Source: Blastocatellia bacterium (GTDB lineage Bacteria; Acidobacteriota; Blastocatellia; Chloracidobacteriales; Chloracidobacteriaceae). From it: a stretch of 64,000 bases of DNA. The notes beneath the pieces were generated by a model, which ran no database searches, was not told the DNA's origin, and saw only the letters and a list, made by a program, of their open reading frames with translations. Positions 16,420-23,997 of the stretch are shown here, piece by piece. How positions within the stretch are numbered: position 1 is the stretch's first letter; each line of letters opens with the position of its first letter. The translations under genes were made by a program, and so were the position numbers. Location of the stretch: the NCBI GenBank assembly GCA_019695185.1, contig JAIBAN010000013.1, forward strand, positions 1 to 64,000, written 5' to 3'.

Positions 16420-18516
16420 TTACAGATTTTTGTGGAGGAAATTCACGACCGTTGTGACATAGGTGTCGGGGGCAACGTCAAACGCATGGCCGTGGCGTGC
16501 GTTTTCGACAATCAGTTTTTCCTTGTGGGGATTGACGGCGGCAGCAAAGAGGGGCTCCAGGGTTTCGGCATTGGGCATTCGGACATCGGCCGTCCCGCCA
16601 ATAAAGAGAATGGGGCAGGAAATATGCTGAACGGCTGCACGGGCATCAAAAGCGGAAGGAAAAAAATTCATCCGCCAGGCGGTCAGTCCAATCACCATCG
16701 GGGCAACGGGAATCCGTGGCAACTTGGCCAGTCCGACATGCCGCCACGCTGTTTCAGAAAAAGACAGAAAGCTGCTTTCGGCAATTACGGCAGCCACATC
16801 TTTGGTTTCGGCTGCCGCCAGTAAGGTCGCCGTTGCTCCCATGGAAATTCCGAGCAGCACAATTTTATGGCCGGGAGCAGCTTTCCGGGCGAACTCAAGC
16901 GCACCCAGCACATCATGCCGTTCGGTATAGCCCGAAGTGGCAAACTCCGCCGGGCTTTTGCCATGCCGCCGGAGGTCATAGAGCACCACGCCGTAACCGG
17001 CTTTCCAGAGTCGAACACCCCGCTCCAGGAGTTCATAACGGGACCGGAACAGTCCGTGGGTCATGACAATGGTGACGTTTTCTTTTGTAGCGGGCAGGTA
17101 CCAGCCGGAAAGCGTGTTGCCGTCGGAGGAAACAAACTGCACGTCCTGAAACTGGGCTCCCAGTCCGGCGGGCGTATCAGTGCGAATCCGTTCATCTGGG
17201 CGGGTTCCGGCTTTGGTGACAACAAAACTGAGGGCGTAGGGAATCACCACCACGACAAAAATAAGAACAATTGCCACTGTGGAGCGAACCAGCCGCAACC
17301 AGAGCGGTCTGGGGGCCAAAACCGGTTTGTCTCCGTCGTGATGGGGGTCTTCAATCACCCGAACTGTCTGCCAAGCGAAAAATGTGAGAATGGCACACAG
17401 AAAGCCAACTCCGGAAAACCCCCAGCCGGGATACATGCGCCCCGCCAGGGCAACGGTTGCGGCAATGCCTAGTTGCGAGGCACCGTTGCGGAGGGCGATA
17501 TAGGTGGCACGGTCCGTTGGCGGGACCAGTTCCGTAATCAGTGCCTGTAATGGGGCCACCCGTACCGCTGCCAGGAAAGCGGCCAATCCAATCAGCACAA
17601 ACAGTGAAAGGCTCCAGGAAAAGGTTGGGACCATGAGCAGCAGGACAAGCATTCCGATGCTGCTCCACACGGCCACCGCCCGTTTGCCAAAACGGTCGGC
17701 CAGTCTGCCGCCAAAAGCACCGCCAAAGACAGCCCCGACACCGGCCAGCGCATAAATTGACCCGACCTGATTGGGCTTCGCAAAAAACGCATCCGCCAGC
17801 CAGGAACCAAGATAGGTGGTAAATCCAACCAGTCCGCCGGAGACAAATGCCGCACTGACAATGCCCCAGATGGAGGACCGTGAACGGGTGGCCAGTTTCC
17901 ACAACGATTGATGGACCGGTTGTTTTTCCGATTCAGAGCTGTGTTCGCTCTTGGCGGCTGCATCCGGCAAGGGGAACAGCCAAACCAAAGCTCCGGCCAG
18001 GATGACCAGCACGGCGGAAAGCAAAAAGACCGAACGCCAGCCAAAGCGTCCGGTCAAAAATGCTCCCAGAGGCACCCCCAACACCGGGGCCAGAAAATAG
18101 CTGATGGCCACCCCGCTCATCTGCCTGCCCCGCGTGGCATAGCTGGAGGCATTAGCCAATGCGGCAATCGCCAATGCGGAAATCAATCCGCCAGCCAAGC
18201 CAGCCAGAGCGCGGGCGGCAAAGAAGACGGCAATGTGCGGGGCTGAGGCAGCCAATAAACTGGCGGCTCCGAAAATGAGGGATGAAAGGGGGAGCCAAAG
18301 ACTGGGACGCATCCGTTTGCCAAAGCGTCCCAGGCCGAGCGCCACTGCCGCTGCCGCCAGGGCATAGGCGGTGACACTGCTTGCCACCAGGGTTTTGGCG
18401 GCTCCCAGTCCTGCCGCAATTTGCGGTGTCACGGCTCCCACCACCTGGGAATCAATCAGCGCCACCAGAATCAGCAGGCAGGCCGCCAGCGTTGCAAAAC
18501 GGGAAGTTTCGGACAT
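16420..18516 (-). CDS. MFS transporter fused to an alpha/beta hydrolase
   Basis: This is a 698-residue membrane protein. Residues 1 to about 395 form a 12-helix major facilitator domain of the AraJ/DHA1 drug-efflux type (GRFGKRMRPS between helices 2 and 3, RLADRFGKR in the second half). A further helix at about 410-433 leads into a soluble alpha/beta-hydrolase domain (about 455-698). Its triad is visible: Ser558 in GISMG, Asp644 in GGTADVRMP, and His675 or His677 in NARHGHAFD; MTHGLFRS supplies the oxyanion loop. The hydrolase resembles the BEM46/YfhR group. A transporter-hydrolase fusion suggests that an ester or lactone is cleaved during or after transport, but no substrate can be inferred. 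No frameshift joins the halves. Confidence 0.85.
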   Translation of the reverse strand: MSETSRFATLAACLLILVALIDSQVVGAVTPQIAAGLGAAKTLVASSVTAYALAAAAVALGLGRFGKRMRPSLWLPLSSLIFGAASLLAASAPHIAVFFAARALAGLAGGLISALAIAALANASSYATRGRQMSGVAISYFLAPVLGVPLGAFLTGRFGWRSVFLLSAVLVILAGALVWLFPLPDAAAKSEHSSESEKQPVHQSLWKLATRSRSSIWGIVSAAFVSGGLVGFTTYLGSWLADAFFAKPNQVGSIYALAGVGAVFGGAFGGRLADRFGKRAVAVWSSIGMLVLLLMVPTFSWSLSLFVLIGLAAFLAAVRVAPLQALITELVPPTDRATYIALRNGASQLGIAATVALAGRMYPGWGFSGVGFLCAILTFFAWQTVRVIEDPHHDGDKPVLAPRPLWLRLVRSTVAIVLIFVVVVIPYALSFVVTKAGTRPDERIRTDTPAGLGAQFQDVQFVSSDGNTLSGWYLPATKENVTIVMTHGLFRSRYELLERGVRLWKAGYGVVLYDLRRHGKSPAEFATSGYTERHDVLGALEFARKAAPGHKIVLLGISMGATATLLAAAETKDVAAVIAESSFLSFSETAWRHVGLAKLPRIPVAPMVIGLTAWRMNFFPSAFDARAAVQHISCPILFIGGTADVRMPNAETLEPLFAAAVNPHKEKLIVENARHGHAFDVAPDTYVTTVVNFLHKNL

Positions 18517-18530
18517 GTTTTTGGTTCAGG

Positions 18531-18560
18531 GTTCAGGGTTCAGGGTCTAGGGTTCATTAG
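18531..18560. repeat. Heptamer array, GGGTTCA type, unpaired
   Basis: Three to four units of GGGTTCA, the last ones degenerate, lie just upstream of the MFS-hydrolase start. I see no reverse-complement arm nearby. Confidence 0.6.
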
Positions 18561-18687
18561 GGTACTGGTCTATACTGGAAAATGTTTCTGCCAGATACCG
18601 GGAAGCTGCTTTTTTACAAAATTTTCAAAACCCAGCCGTTATGCCAGTCTCCGTGACGCCACTCTGGTTTTAGAGAATGTTTGGAAA

Positions 18688-18734
18688 TTTGGGAAATGTG
18701 GCGCGATTTGTTTAATCGCGCCACATTTCCCAAA
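18688..18734. terminator. Perfect 20-bp hairpin downstream of moaDE
   Basis: TTTGGGAAATGTGGCGCGAT (18688-18707) is exactly complementary to 18715-18734 around a 7-nt loop. It begins 8 nt after the MoaDE stop on the minus strand. There is no U tract, so it could end transcription only with help, or be a mobile hairpin repeat. Confidence 0.55.
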
Positions 18735-18741
18735 CACGCTT

Positions 18742-19473
18742 TTAGCTTTTCAGTTTGGAACGTTCCAGATAGCGTTCGATTTCACCATCCACCCACACAT
18801 CACCGTCTTCAAAAAACTCCCGTTTCCAAATCGGAACAATCTGCTTGAGCCGGTCAATGGCAAAGCGGCAGGCGTCAAAGGCCGCTTTCCGATGGGGTGA
18901 GGTGACGACAATGACCACGCTTGCGCCGCCAATTTCAATCCGACCCAGGCGGTGGACAATCGCCAGCCGGTCAATCTCCCAGGCGGCTTTAGCTTCCTCG
19001 GCCACCTGTCGCATGGTTTTGAGGGCCATCGGAACATAGGCTTCATATTCCAGATAGAGCGTCTTCCGGCCTTTGGTGTTATTGCGAACCACGCCTTCAA
19101 AAGTGACGACGGCTCCGTCTTCGCCGCGTTGCAGGCCCTCGACCAGGGCGCGTGTATTGATTTCTTCATGGGTGATGCGAACAAAGAAATCCGGTTCCAC
19201 CAGTTCATTTTCATTTTGGCCGCCGGAAACAGGCGGGAAGATGGCGATTTCGTCCTGTGGTTCAATGGTCTGGTGGGGCAAGGCGTAGGCTTCGTTGACC
19301 GCTATCAGGAGTTTTCCCGACAGCGTGGCCAGGGAAGGGAACTGTTGGCAGGCCGCAGTCAGTAAATCACTGGCTGTTGCTGGCTGGGGTGCCATGACGG
19401 TGGCTTCGCCGGCACCAACCAGCGAGCGGCAGTGGCCGAAGAATTTGATGGTGAAGGGTGTTTGGTGAGACAT
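18742..19473 (-). CDS. Molybdopterin synthase, MoaD-MoaE fusion
   Basis: The protein converts cyclic pyranopterin monophosphate to molybdopterin. Residues 1-85 are MoaD-like (FTIKFFGHCRSLVGAGEATV, ending in IFPPVSGG). Residues about 97-243 are MoaE-like (FVRITHEEINTRALVEGL, VTFEGVVRNN, VHRLGRIEIGGASVVI, SPHRKAAFDACRFAID, IVPIWKREFFEDG). In separate MoaD the Gly-Gly is the C-terminus and carries the thiocarboxylate. Here Gly84-Gly85 is internal, followed by QNENELVEPD. The mycobacterial fusion MoaX is cleaved after this Gly-Gly, and I infer a similar maturation. No other moa genes are nearby. Confidence 0.9.
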   Translation of the reverse strand: MSHQTPFTIKFFGHCRSLVGAGEATVMAPQPATASDLLTAACQQFPSLATLSGKLLIAVNEAYALPHQTIEPQDEIAIFPPVSGGQNENELVEPDFFVRITHEEINTRALVEGLQRGEDGAVVTFEGVVRNNTKGRKTLYLEYEAYVPMALKTMRQVAEEAKAAWEIDRLAIVHRLGRIEIGGASVVIVVTSPHRKAAFDACRFAIDRLKQIVPIWKREFFEDGDVWVDGEIERYLERSKLKS

Positions 19474-19475
19474 AG

Positions 19476-19600
19476 GGTTTGGGGTTTGGGGTTTAGGGTC
19501 TGGGAATCAGACTATTCTCAAAACTCAAGTTACTGGTTCATTCTTGAGCATGTTGAAAGAATATTTCAATCCCAGACTCCAGACCCCAGGCCCCAGACCC
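19476..19600. repeat. Inverted heptamer array, GGGTTTG type (degenerate)
   Basis: GGGTTTG units (19476-19502) face CCAGACC/CCAGGCC units (19574-19600), separated by about 70 bp. They fill the gap between the MoaDE start and the ferritin-like gene stop. Confidence 0.6.
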
Positions 19601-19605
19601 TGAAA

Positions 19606-20421
19606 TCAGGCTGCTACTGCCACCGTCGTTCCAGGCGGAACTCCGTGATACTTGCGGCGCAGTTTGAGGACCATCCGAACCAGAAAAAGTTTGCGCACCG
19701 CGCTGTCGAATCCCAAAGCAGCTCGTGGCACATGGTTCCAGATAAACCGGGATTTTTCTTCCTGGTCCAGGTTCCGGGCGATTTCAAACAATGCCTTGAC
19801 CCGTTCCCGTCGGGTTCCGGTCAAAGCCAGAAACGCAGCTTTGTCCACTGCGGCAAACCGTTTGCTCAACCGGTCAATGGTGGCGGCTCTTTCCGGTGAA
19901 GTGGAAGCCAGAAACTGGAGCGTGTCGGCCACCCAGCGGATATGGCGTTCCTCGTCCTTGCGAACTTCCTGCAACAGTTCCCGGACCGGATGTCCCGGTT
20001 CAAGGGCTTCCATAAACATGGTCATGCCCATCCAGGCACGGCATTCAATCTGGTATAACCCGGCCAGCAGTTCTTCCAGCGTGGGCATATCGTCACGGGA
20101 ACGCCCGCTCAGGCGTTGAAACTCAGTCATAAAGGTTTCACCCGTCACCGGCTGCGGAGTTCCGCCGTAGCGGATGAGCATATCCTCAAATAACTGAGCA
20201 TGGCGGGCTTCGTCAGCACTGTGCTGGCGCAGCCGGGCGGCATACTTGGGCGGCAGCGTTTCCGCATACGCATCAAGTAAATAACGGCCTTCGTCGGCTT
20301 CGCCAGCGCGCAGCCGATTGAGCATTTCACATAAAACTTCCGGATATTTGACCGCTTCGCGGAGGGCCGCTTCACGGCTATAACTGCCTGTTAAAAATTG
20401 AATCATCTTTTGGGTAAGCAT
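19606..20421 (-). CDS. Ferritin-like diiron-fold protein
   Basis: This 271-residue soluble protein has the ligand pattern of a four-helix diiron bundle. A Glu lies in helix 1 (AGEADEGRYLLDAY), an ExxH in helix 2 (SADEARHAQLFED, residues about 68-80), a Glu in helix 3 (LYQIECRAWMGM) and an ExxH in helix 4 (VRKDEERHIRWVAD). The remaining 80 residues are basic (RRERVKALFEIA, FLVRMVLKLRRKYHG). The fold resembles rubrerythrin/oxygenase-type diiron proteins; the substrate is not evident. An SD (AGAGG) precedes the ATG. The gene has its own repeat arrays on both sides, so an operon with its neighbours is uncertain. Confidence 0.75.
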   Translation of the reverse strand: MLTQKMIQFLTGSYSREAALREAVKYPEVLCEMLNRLRAGEADEGRYLLDAYAETLPPKYAARLRQHSADEARHAQLFEDMLIRYGGTPQPVTGETFMTEFQRLSGRSRDDMPTLEELLAGLYQIECRAWMGMTMFMEALEPGHPVRELLQEVRKDEERHIRWVADTLQFLASTSPERAATIDRLSKRFAAVDKAAFLALTGTRRERVKALFEIARNLDQEEKSRFIWNHVPRAALGFDSAVRKLFLVRMVLKLRRKYHGVPPGTTVAVAA

Positions 20422-20445
20422 AAAAACCTCTTTTTCAATGTCTTT

Positions 20446-20583
20446 TGAGAGTCTGGGGAGTCTGGGGAGTCTTGGGAGTCTTGGGAGTCAAGAAACTCTG
20501 TCACCCTGTCACCCTGTCACCTTTTCAGAATTTTGACTCTCAAGACTCCCAAGACTCTCAAGACTCTCAAGACTCTCAAGACT
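20446..20583. repeat. Inverted 9-mer array with central 8-mer array
   Basis: The left arm (20446-20490) is about five units of GGAGTCTKG. The centre (20498-20523) is three units of GTCACCCT. The right arm (20534-20583) is five and a half units of GACTCTCAA, the reverse complement of the left unit. The structure fills the gap between the Spy-like stop and the ferritin-like start. Confidence 0.8.
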
Positions 20584-20586
20584 AAA

Positions 20587-21183
20587 TTACTTGGTTCCGT
20601 TTTCGAACTCGTCCCGCAATTCGCCCACGAGGTCTTCGATTTTGCTGGTGCCCTGGGCAATCCGTTGCCGCTGCTCCGGAGTCAGTTCCCTGGCTGCGGC
20701 GGCAATCCGTTGCACCCGCAAGCGAACCATCTGTGATTCCACCACGGCCAACTCACCTGCCAATTGGTCAATCCGGGTTGAATCATTCGGGTTGGCCACC
20801 AATTGCTGGCGCAACAGGTCGCGTTTGGCTTTGAGCTGCTGATGCAGTGTTTCAGCCTGGGGCTTGGTTTGTTTGATGGAGGTCTGAATGGCTGCCCGCT
20901 GGGCATCCGTGACGTTGAGATCTTCCATGATGGAGCGGACTTCCTTGGCAATTTGCATCACGATGCGAATCGCATCCGGATTGGGGCCACGGTCGCCCCG
21001 GCGGTTCAGAAAGTCGCGCATTCCGGCAAATCCGGCGAGCGGGGTGCAGAGCAGGGCTGCGACCACCATGACGCCAATGGCTTTGGTACGAAATCCGGTT
21101 TTTTGTCTCTGAATACGGGCCTCGACAATCCTGGCCGGGTTTGAGGTTGCATTCTGGTTGATTGGTTGGTGATTGGTTGTCAT
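20587..21183 (-). CDS. LTxxQ-motif (Spy/CpxP-like) membrane-anchored protein
   Basis: The start at 21183 (MTTNHQPINQ) is chosen because GGGAG lies 9 nt upstream; the frame is open 66 codons further without a good start. The 198-residue product has a basic N-terminus, one membrane or signal segment (AIGVMVVAALLCTPLAGFAG, about residues 40-60) and a helical, charged periplasmic part ending in ARELTPEQRQRIAQGTSKIE. That LTxxQ motif and the long heptad-rich helices (VRSIMEDLNVTDAQRAAIQT) resemble the Spy/CpxP/ZraP group of envelope-stress chaperones. Envelope protection is the likely role; metal binding is not evident. Confidence 0.7.
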   Translation of the reverse strand: MTTNHQPINQNATSNPARIVEARIQRQKTGFRTKAIGVMVVAALLCTPLAGFAGMRDFLNRRGDRGPNPDAIRIVMQIAKEVRSIMEDLNVTDAQRAAIQTSIKQTKPQAETLHQQLKAKRDLLRQQLVANPNDSTRIDQLAGELAVVESQMVRLRVQRIAAAARELTPEQRQRIAQGTSKIEDLVGELRDEFENGTK

Positions 21184-21467
21184 ACATTTTTTCTCCCATT
21201 TTGTAAGCATCAAACATCGTCTTGAAACAGGTTTGTTTCGCTGTGTGTAGGACTTTACGAAAGGAAACAGCCGCATGCCTGCGCAACCACGGGAGGCACC
21301 TGCTCCAGCCGCTGAGTGACGAAAAACGGGCTGCGAGTGACGGCGGTGGAGGAAAACATTTTTGATATACGTGGCAGTCAATGAGTGCTACTCTTGTGCC
21401 ATTCCCCGTAGGCTTTTTCCCCTTCCTGAGAAAAGTTGTTTCTGCTTCAAATGAGGTATCCGGCGGT

Positions 21468-21644
21468 ATGAAAGGACTGATTGTTTACGCATTGTTTTTT
21501 GCACTGCTGTATTTCTTCTTTCGCAAAATGATGGTCTGGATGCACGTCAGCATGTCGGGCTGGCAGTTCATCATTTTTGTGGTGGTTTTGTTTGGAATTG
21601 CCGAGTTTGCCCGGACACGGATTATGTCAGACCGGAATTATTAG
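21468..21644 (+). CDS. Small membrane protein, unknown
   Basis: The 58-residue product is mostly two hydrophobic helices (GLIVYALFFALLYFFF and WQFIIFVVVLFGIAEFA) joined by RKMMVWMHVSMSG. The ATG at 21468 has GAGG about 11 nt upstream; an in-frame ATG at 21381 without an SD would add 29 residues. It ends 10 nt before the next membrane gene, which suggests co-transcription. I do not recognise a family. Confidence 0.5.
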   Translation: MKGLIVYALFFALLYFFFRKMMVWMHVSMSGWQFIIFVVVLFGIAEFARTRIMSDRNY

Positions 21645-21654
21645 GGCGGGCGGT

Positions 21655-22185
21655 ATGTCGAGCTATTTTTGGAACGGTTTTCAGCACGTGCTGGTGGGAT
21701 TGGTGTTTGCTGCTGTCTATGGACGAGTGGCACGAGGGCTCTACCTGCGCAGGTGGAGCTTTTGGGCTGGAATCATTTTCACGTCCGGCGCTTTGTTTTT
21801 TGTTCCGCTCCATATTGCTGCTTTCGGCTCGCTTGCGGATTGGCTCTATCAATTCGTCCATTACCCTTTGGCCGACTGGGATATTTTGTTTTTGGGAATG
21901 TCCTGGCACCGTTTTTTCCTGACCCACTCGTTTGTCATCCCGATTTTGGTTTGGGCGGCGGTTTTGGATTTCAAAAAACTCCATCCGCTCGTGTTTGGTA
22001 TGGTCATCGGTCACAGTAGCCATTTGTTTTGGGATGCCGTAACCTCGGCCATGTCCACGCCGGTGGTCTTCTGGGCTCAATGGCTGGCCATTCGCGGAAC
22101 AACGGCCAAAAGCTGGTTGTTGGTCAATAGCGCACTCCTGTTCTGGCTGGCCCTGGTGCGGGCTCGAAAACAAACAACCTTTTGA
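21655..22185 (+). CDS. YdjM/DUF457-like membrane-bound putative metal hydrolase
   Basis: This 176-residue protein with about four to five membrane helices starts at ATG 21655, preceded by GGGCGGGCGG. The conserved histidines of the YdjM (DUF457) family appear: HRFFLTHSFVI (HRxxTHS) and GHSSHLFWDAVT (GxxSHLxxDxxT). In that family these are proposed to bind metal at the membrane, but the reaction is unproven. It is paired with the small membrane protein upstream. Family call is likely; function is unknown. Confidence 0.65.
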   Translation: MSSYFWNGFQHVLVGLVFAAVYGRVARGLYLRRWSFWAGIIFTSGALFFVPLHIAAFGSLADWLYQFVHYPLADWDILFLGMSWHRFFLTHSFVIPILVWAAVLDFKKLHPLVFGMVIGHSSHLFWDAVTSAMSTPVVFWAQWLAIRGTTAKSWLLVNSALLFWLALVRARKQTTF

Positions 22186-22265
22186 CCTGCACCCTCGTTT
22201 CGTTGGAGAATTTGGCTTAATATCTTCGATTCTCAAATCCAATTTCAGAGTTTCCAATTCTCACA

Positions 22266-23828
22266 ATGAAGCCTTCCGCACACCTGTTGCTTTTGATTCT
22301 GATTGCCGGACTGAGCATTGTCGGGCACATGGCCCTGTTGTGGTCGGGCAATTTACGCGGGTTCAATCCATCGGCGATTGCGGCCATCCGGGATGTTTTG
22401 TTGTTTGTCCCTGTGCTGATGGCTGTGTTTTGGCTGGTGCGGAAGCAAAAGTTTCGGGGCAACCTGACCTTGCTGACAGCCGGTGTCCTGCTTTTCAGCC
22501 TGGGACAATTGGCGCAATTCCGTCTGTTTGCCGACCCGGAATATGGAGCGCGGGGTGAAAAACGCCGCGAAGCGCGGGAAGCCAAAATCCAGACTGTTCT
22601 GCGGGCGAATATTGCCTCCGGTTACGACGACGCCAAGAAAAAAATGATGTTTGGCACCACGGAGGTGCCGCCGGCCCCGACCCCCGTGGTCAACCGATTT
22701 GGTCTGATGGATGCAGTCGTATCGGGCAATACGCTGGTGCCGTTGGCTTCCATTTTGGCCATGCTGGTCATGTTTGTTTTTTTCCGCCGGGACGACACGT
22801 TGCTGAGTCTGCAAAAATGGGGTTTTGCCATTGGTGTTTTAACCGTGGTCCCCTTTCTCATCATTGTGTTGTTTTTCAGCCGGGAAGGGAAATTCCTGGG
22901 GGAAACCACCCCTTGGGAGCCGGTCAAGCTGTTGTTTCTGGTGACATACGGGGGGTTGCTGGCGGATAACTACACGAACCTGGGCCGAACCCGCTGGGGG
23001 TTGCCCCCGTTGCGGTTTCTCTTGCCGCTGGGCGTGGCAGCCATGCTGCCGGTCATGCCCTTCTTTCTGCTCAGTGACTTTGGCCAGATGCTGGTTTTCG
23101 GCGGCGTCTATGCGTTGCTGTATTTCATCGCCGTGCGCAAATGGTCCCAACTGGTGTACGCCGTTTTGCTGGTGGCCTTGATTTTCCCGGTTTTTTATCT
23201 GGGCGTGGGAATTCCCAACCGGATTCACCTGCGGTTCCATTTGTGGCTTGATACATGGCAGGCACCCCCGCCCGAAACCACTTGGTGGAAACCGTTTGCC
23301 GAATCCATCCAACGGGAATACGGCGAGCGGGAAATTACCAATCAGGATGCCTGGTTTGATAAATCGTCACAGTTGGCCCAAGGCTTGTTTGGCCTTAGCG
23401 AAGGACAATTGACGGGCGAAGGACTTGGCCTTGGCTTTCCGGAAGTGGTTCCGGTGGCGGATTCCGATTTTGTGTATTCGGCTTTGGGCGAGGAATTGGG
23501 GCTGGCCGGCGGACTGGTCATTTTTCTGGGACTGGTTGCTTTTGTACTGGCTGGAATGCAAACGGCATTGGGCGCACAGGACATGTTCACCAAGCTGTTG
23601 GCCGCCGGGTTTACCGGATTTATTGGATTTCAGGCGCTGGTCAATGTCGGCGGTGTGATTCGGATGCTTCCCATGACCGGTATCACGCTTCCGTTTGTCA
23701 GCCACGGCGGATGGTCGCTCATCACCACCTTTGCCATGTTGGGGGCGTTGCTGGCGATTTCCCACCGGAATTCACAAGTGAAAACAGCGGAGCCTGAAAA
23801 AACACCGGTGGCGCTGCGGGTTGCGTAG
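22266..23828 (+). CDS. FtsW/RodA/SpoVE-family (SEDS) membrane protein
   Basis: This 520-residue polytopic protein belongs to the SEDS family, whose members polymerise peptidoglycan glycan strands from lipid II in division or elongation. Family motifs are in order: TPWEPVKLLFLVTYGGLLA (equivalent of QPSExxKL), LLSDFGQMLV, LTGEGLGLGFPEVVPVADSD, VYSALGEELGLAGG and the near-C-terminal GITLPFVSHGGWSL (usually FVSYGGSS). It is longer than typical FtsW/RodA because of a charged segment after helix 4 (EKRREAREAKIQ, about residues 97-150) that could be a periplasmic or cytosolic insertion. No PBP partner gene is adjacent, so FtsW and RodA roles cannot be told apart. Confidence 0.85.
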   Translation: MKPSAHLLLLILIAGLSIVGHMALLWSGNLRGFNPSAIAAIRDVLLFVPVLMAVFWLVRKQKFRGNLTLLTAGVLLFSLGQLAQFRLFADPEYGARGEKRREAREAKIQTVLRANIASGYDDAKKKMMFGTTEVPPAPTPVVNRFGLMDAVVSGNTLVPLASILAMLVMFVFFRRDDTLLSLQKWGFAIGVLTVVPFLIIVLFFSREGKFLGETTPWEPVKLLFLVTYGGLLADNYTNLGRTRWGLPPLRFLLPLGVAAMLPVMPFFLLSDFGQMLVFGGVYALLYFIAVRKWSQLVYAVLLVALIFPVFYLGVGIPNRIHLRFHLWLDTWQAPPPETTWWKPFAESIQREYGEREITNQDAWFDKSSQLAQGLFGLSEGQLTGEGLGLGFPEVVPVADSDFVYSALGEELGLAGGLVIFLGLVAFVLAGMQTALGAQDMFTKLLAAGFTGFIGFQALVNVGGVIRMLPMTGITLPFVSHGGWSLITTFAMLGALLAISHRNSQVKTAEPEKTPVALRVA

Positions 23829-23843
23829 AAACTGTTTGGAAAT

Positions 23844-23973
23844 TTGGAGTGCGGCGACTTGTCGCCGCTTTCGCTGGGGGCGACTTGTCGCCACCACTTG
23901 GAAAAAAGACACAAAGCAAGACTTGGCGACAAGTCGCCAAGAAACAAAGCGGTGACAAGTCCCCGCACTCCAA
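23844..23973. repeat. REP/MITE-like element with palindromic cores
   Basis: Terminal inverted repeats of 28 bp with about two mismatches (23844-23871 and 23946-23973) enclose copies of the palindrome GGCGACTTGTCGCC: one inside each terminal repeat (the right one degenerate) and two in between (around 23880 and 23924). Spurious translations give peptides such as CGDLSP and GDKSP. It sits between the converging SEDS and GH13 genes. I see no target-site duplication. Confidence 0.75.
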
Positions 23974-23997
23974 AAAAACAGTGAAAATCAAATGTTC

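Noticed and set aside
18421-18900. 159-residue plus-strand frame
   Set aside because: Spans repeat array, hairpin and antisense of two real genes.
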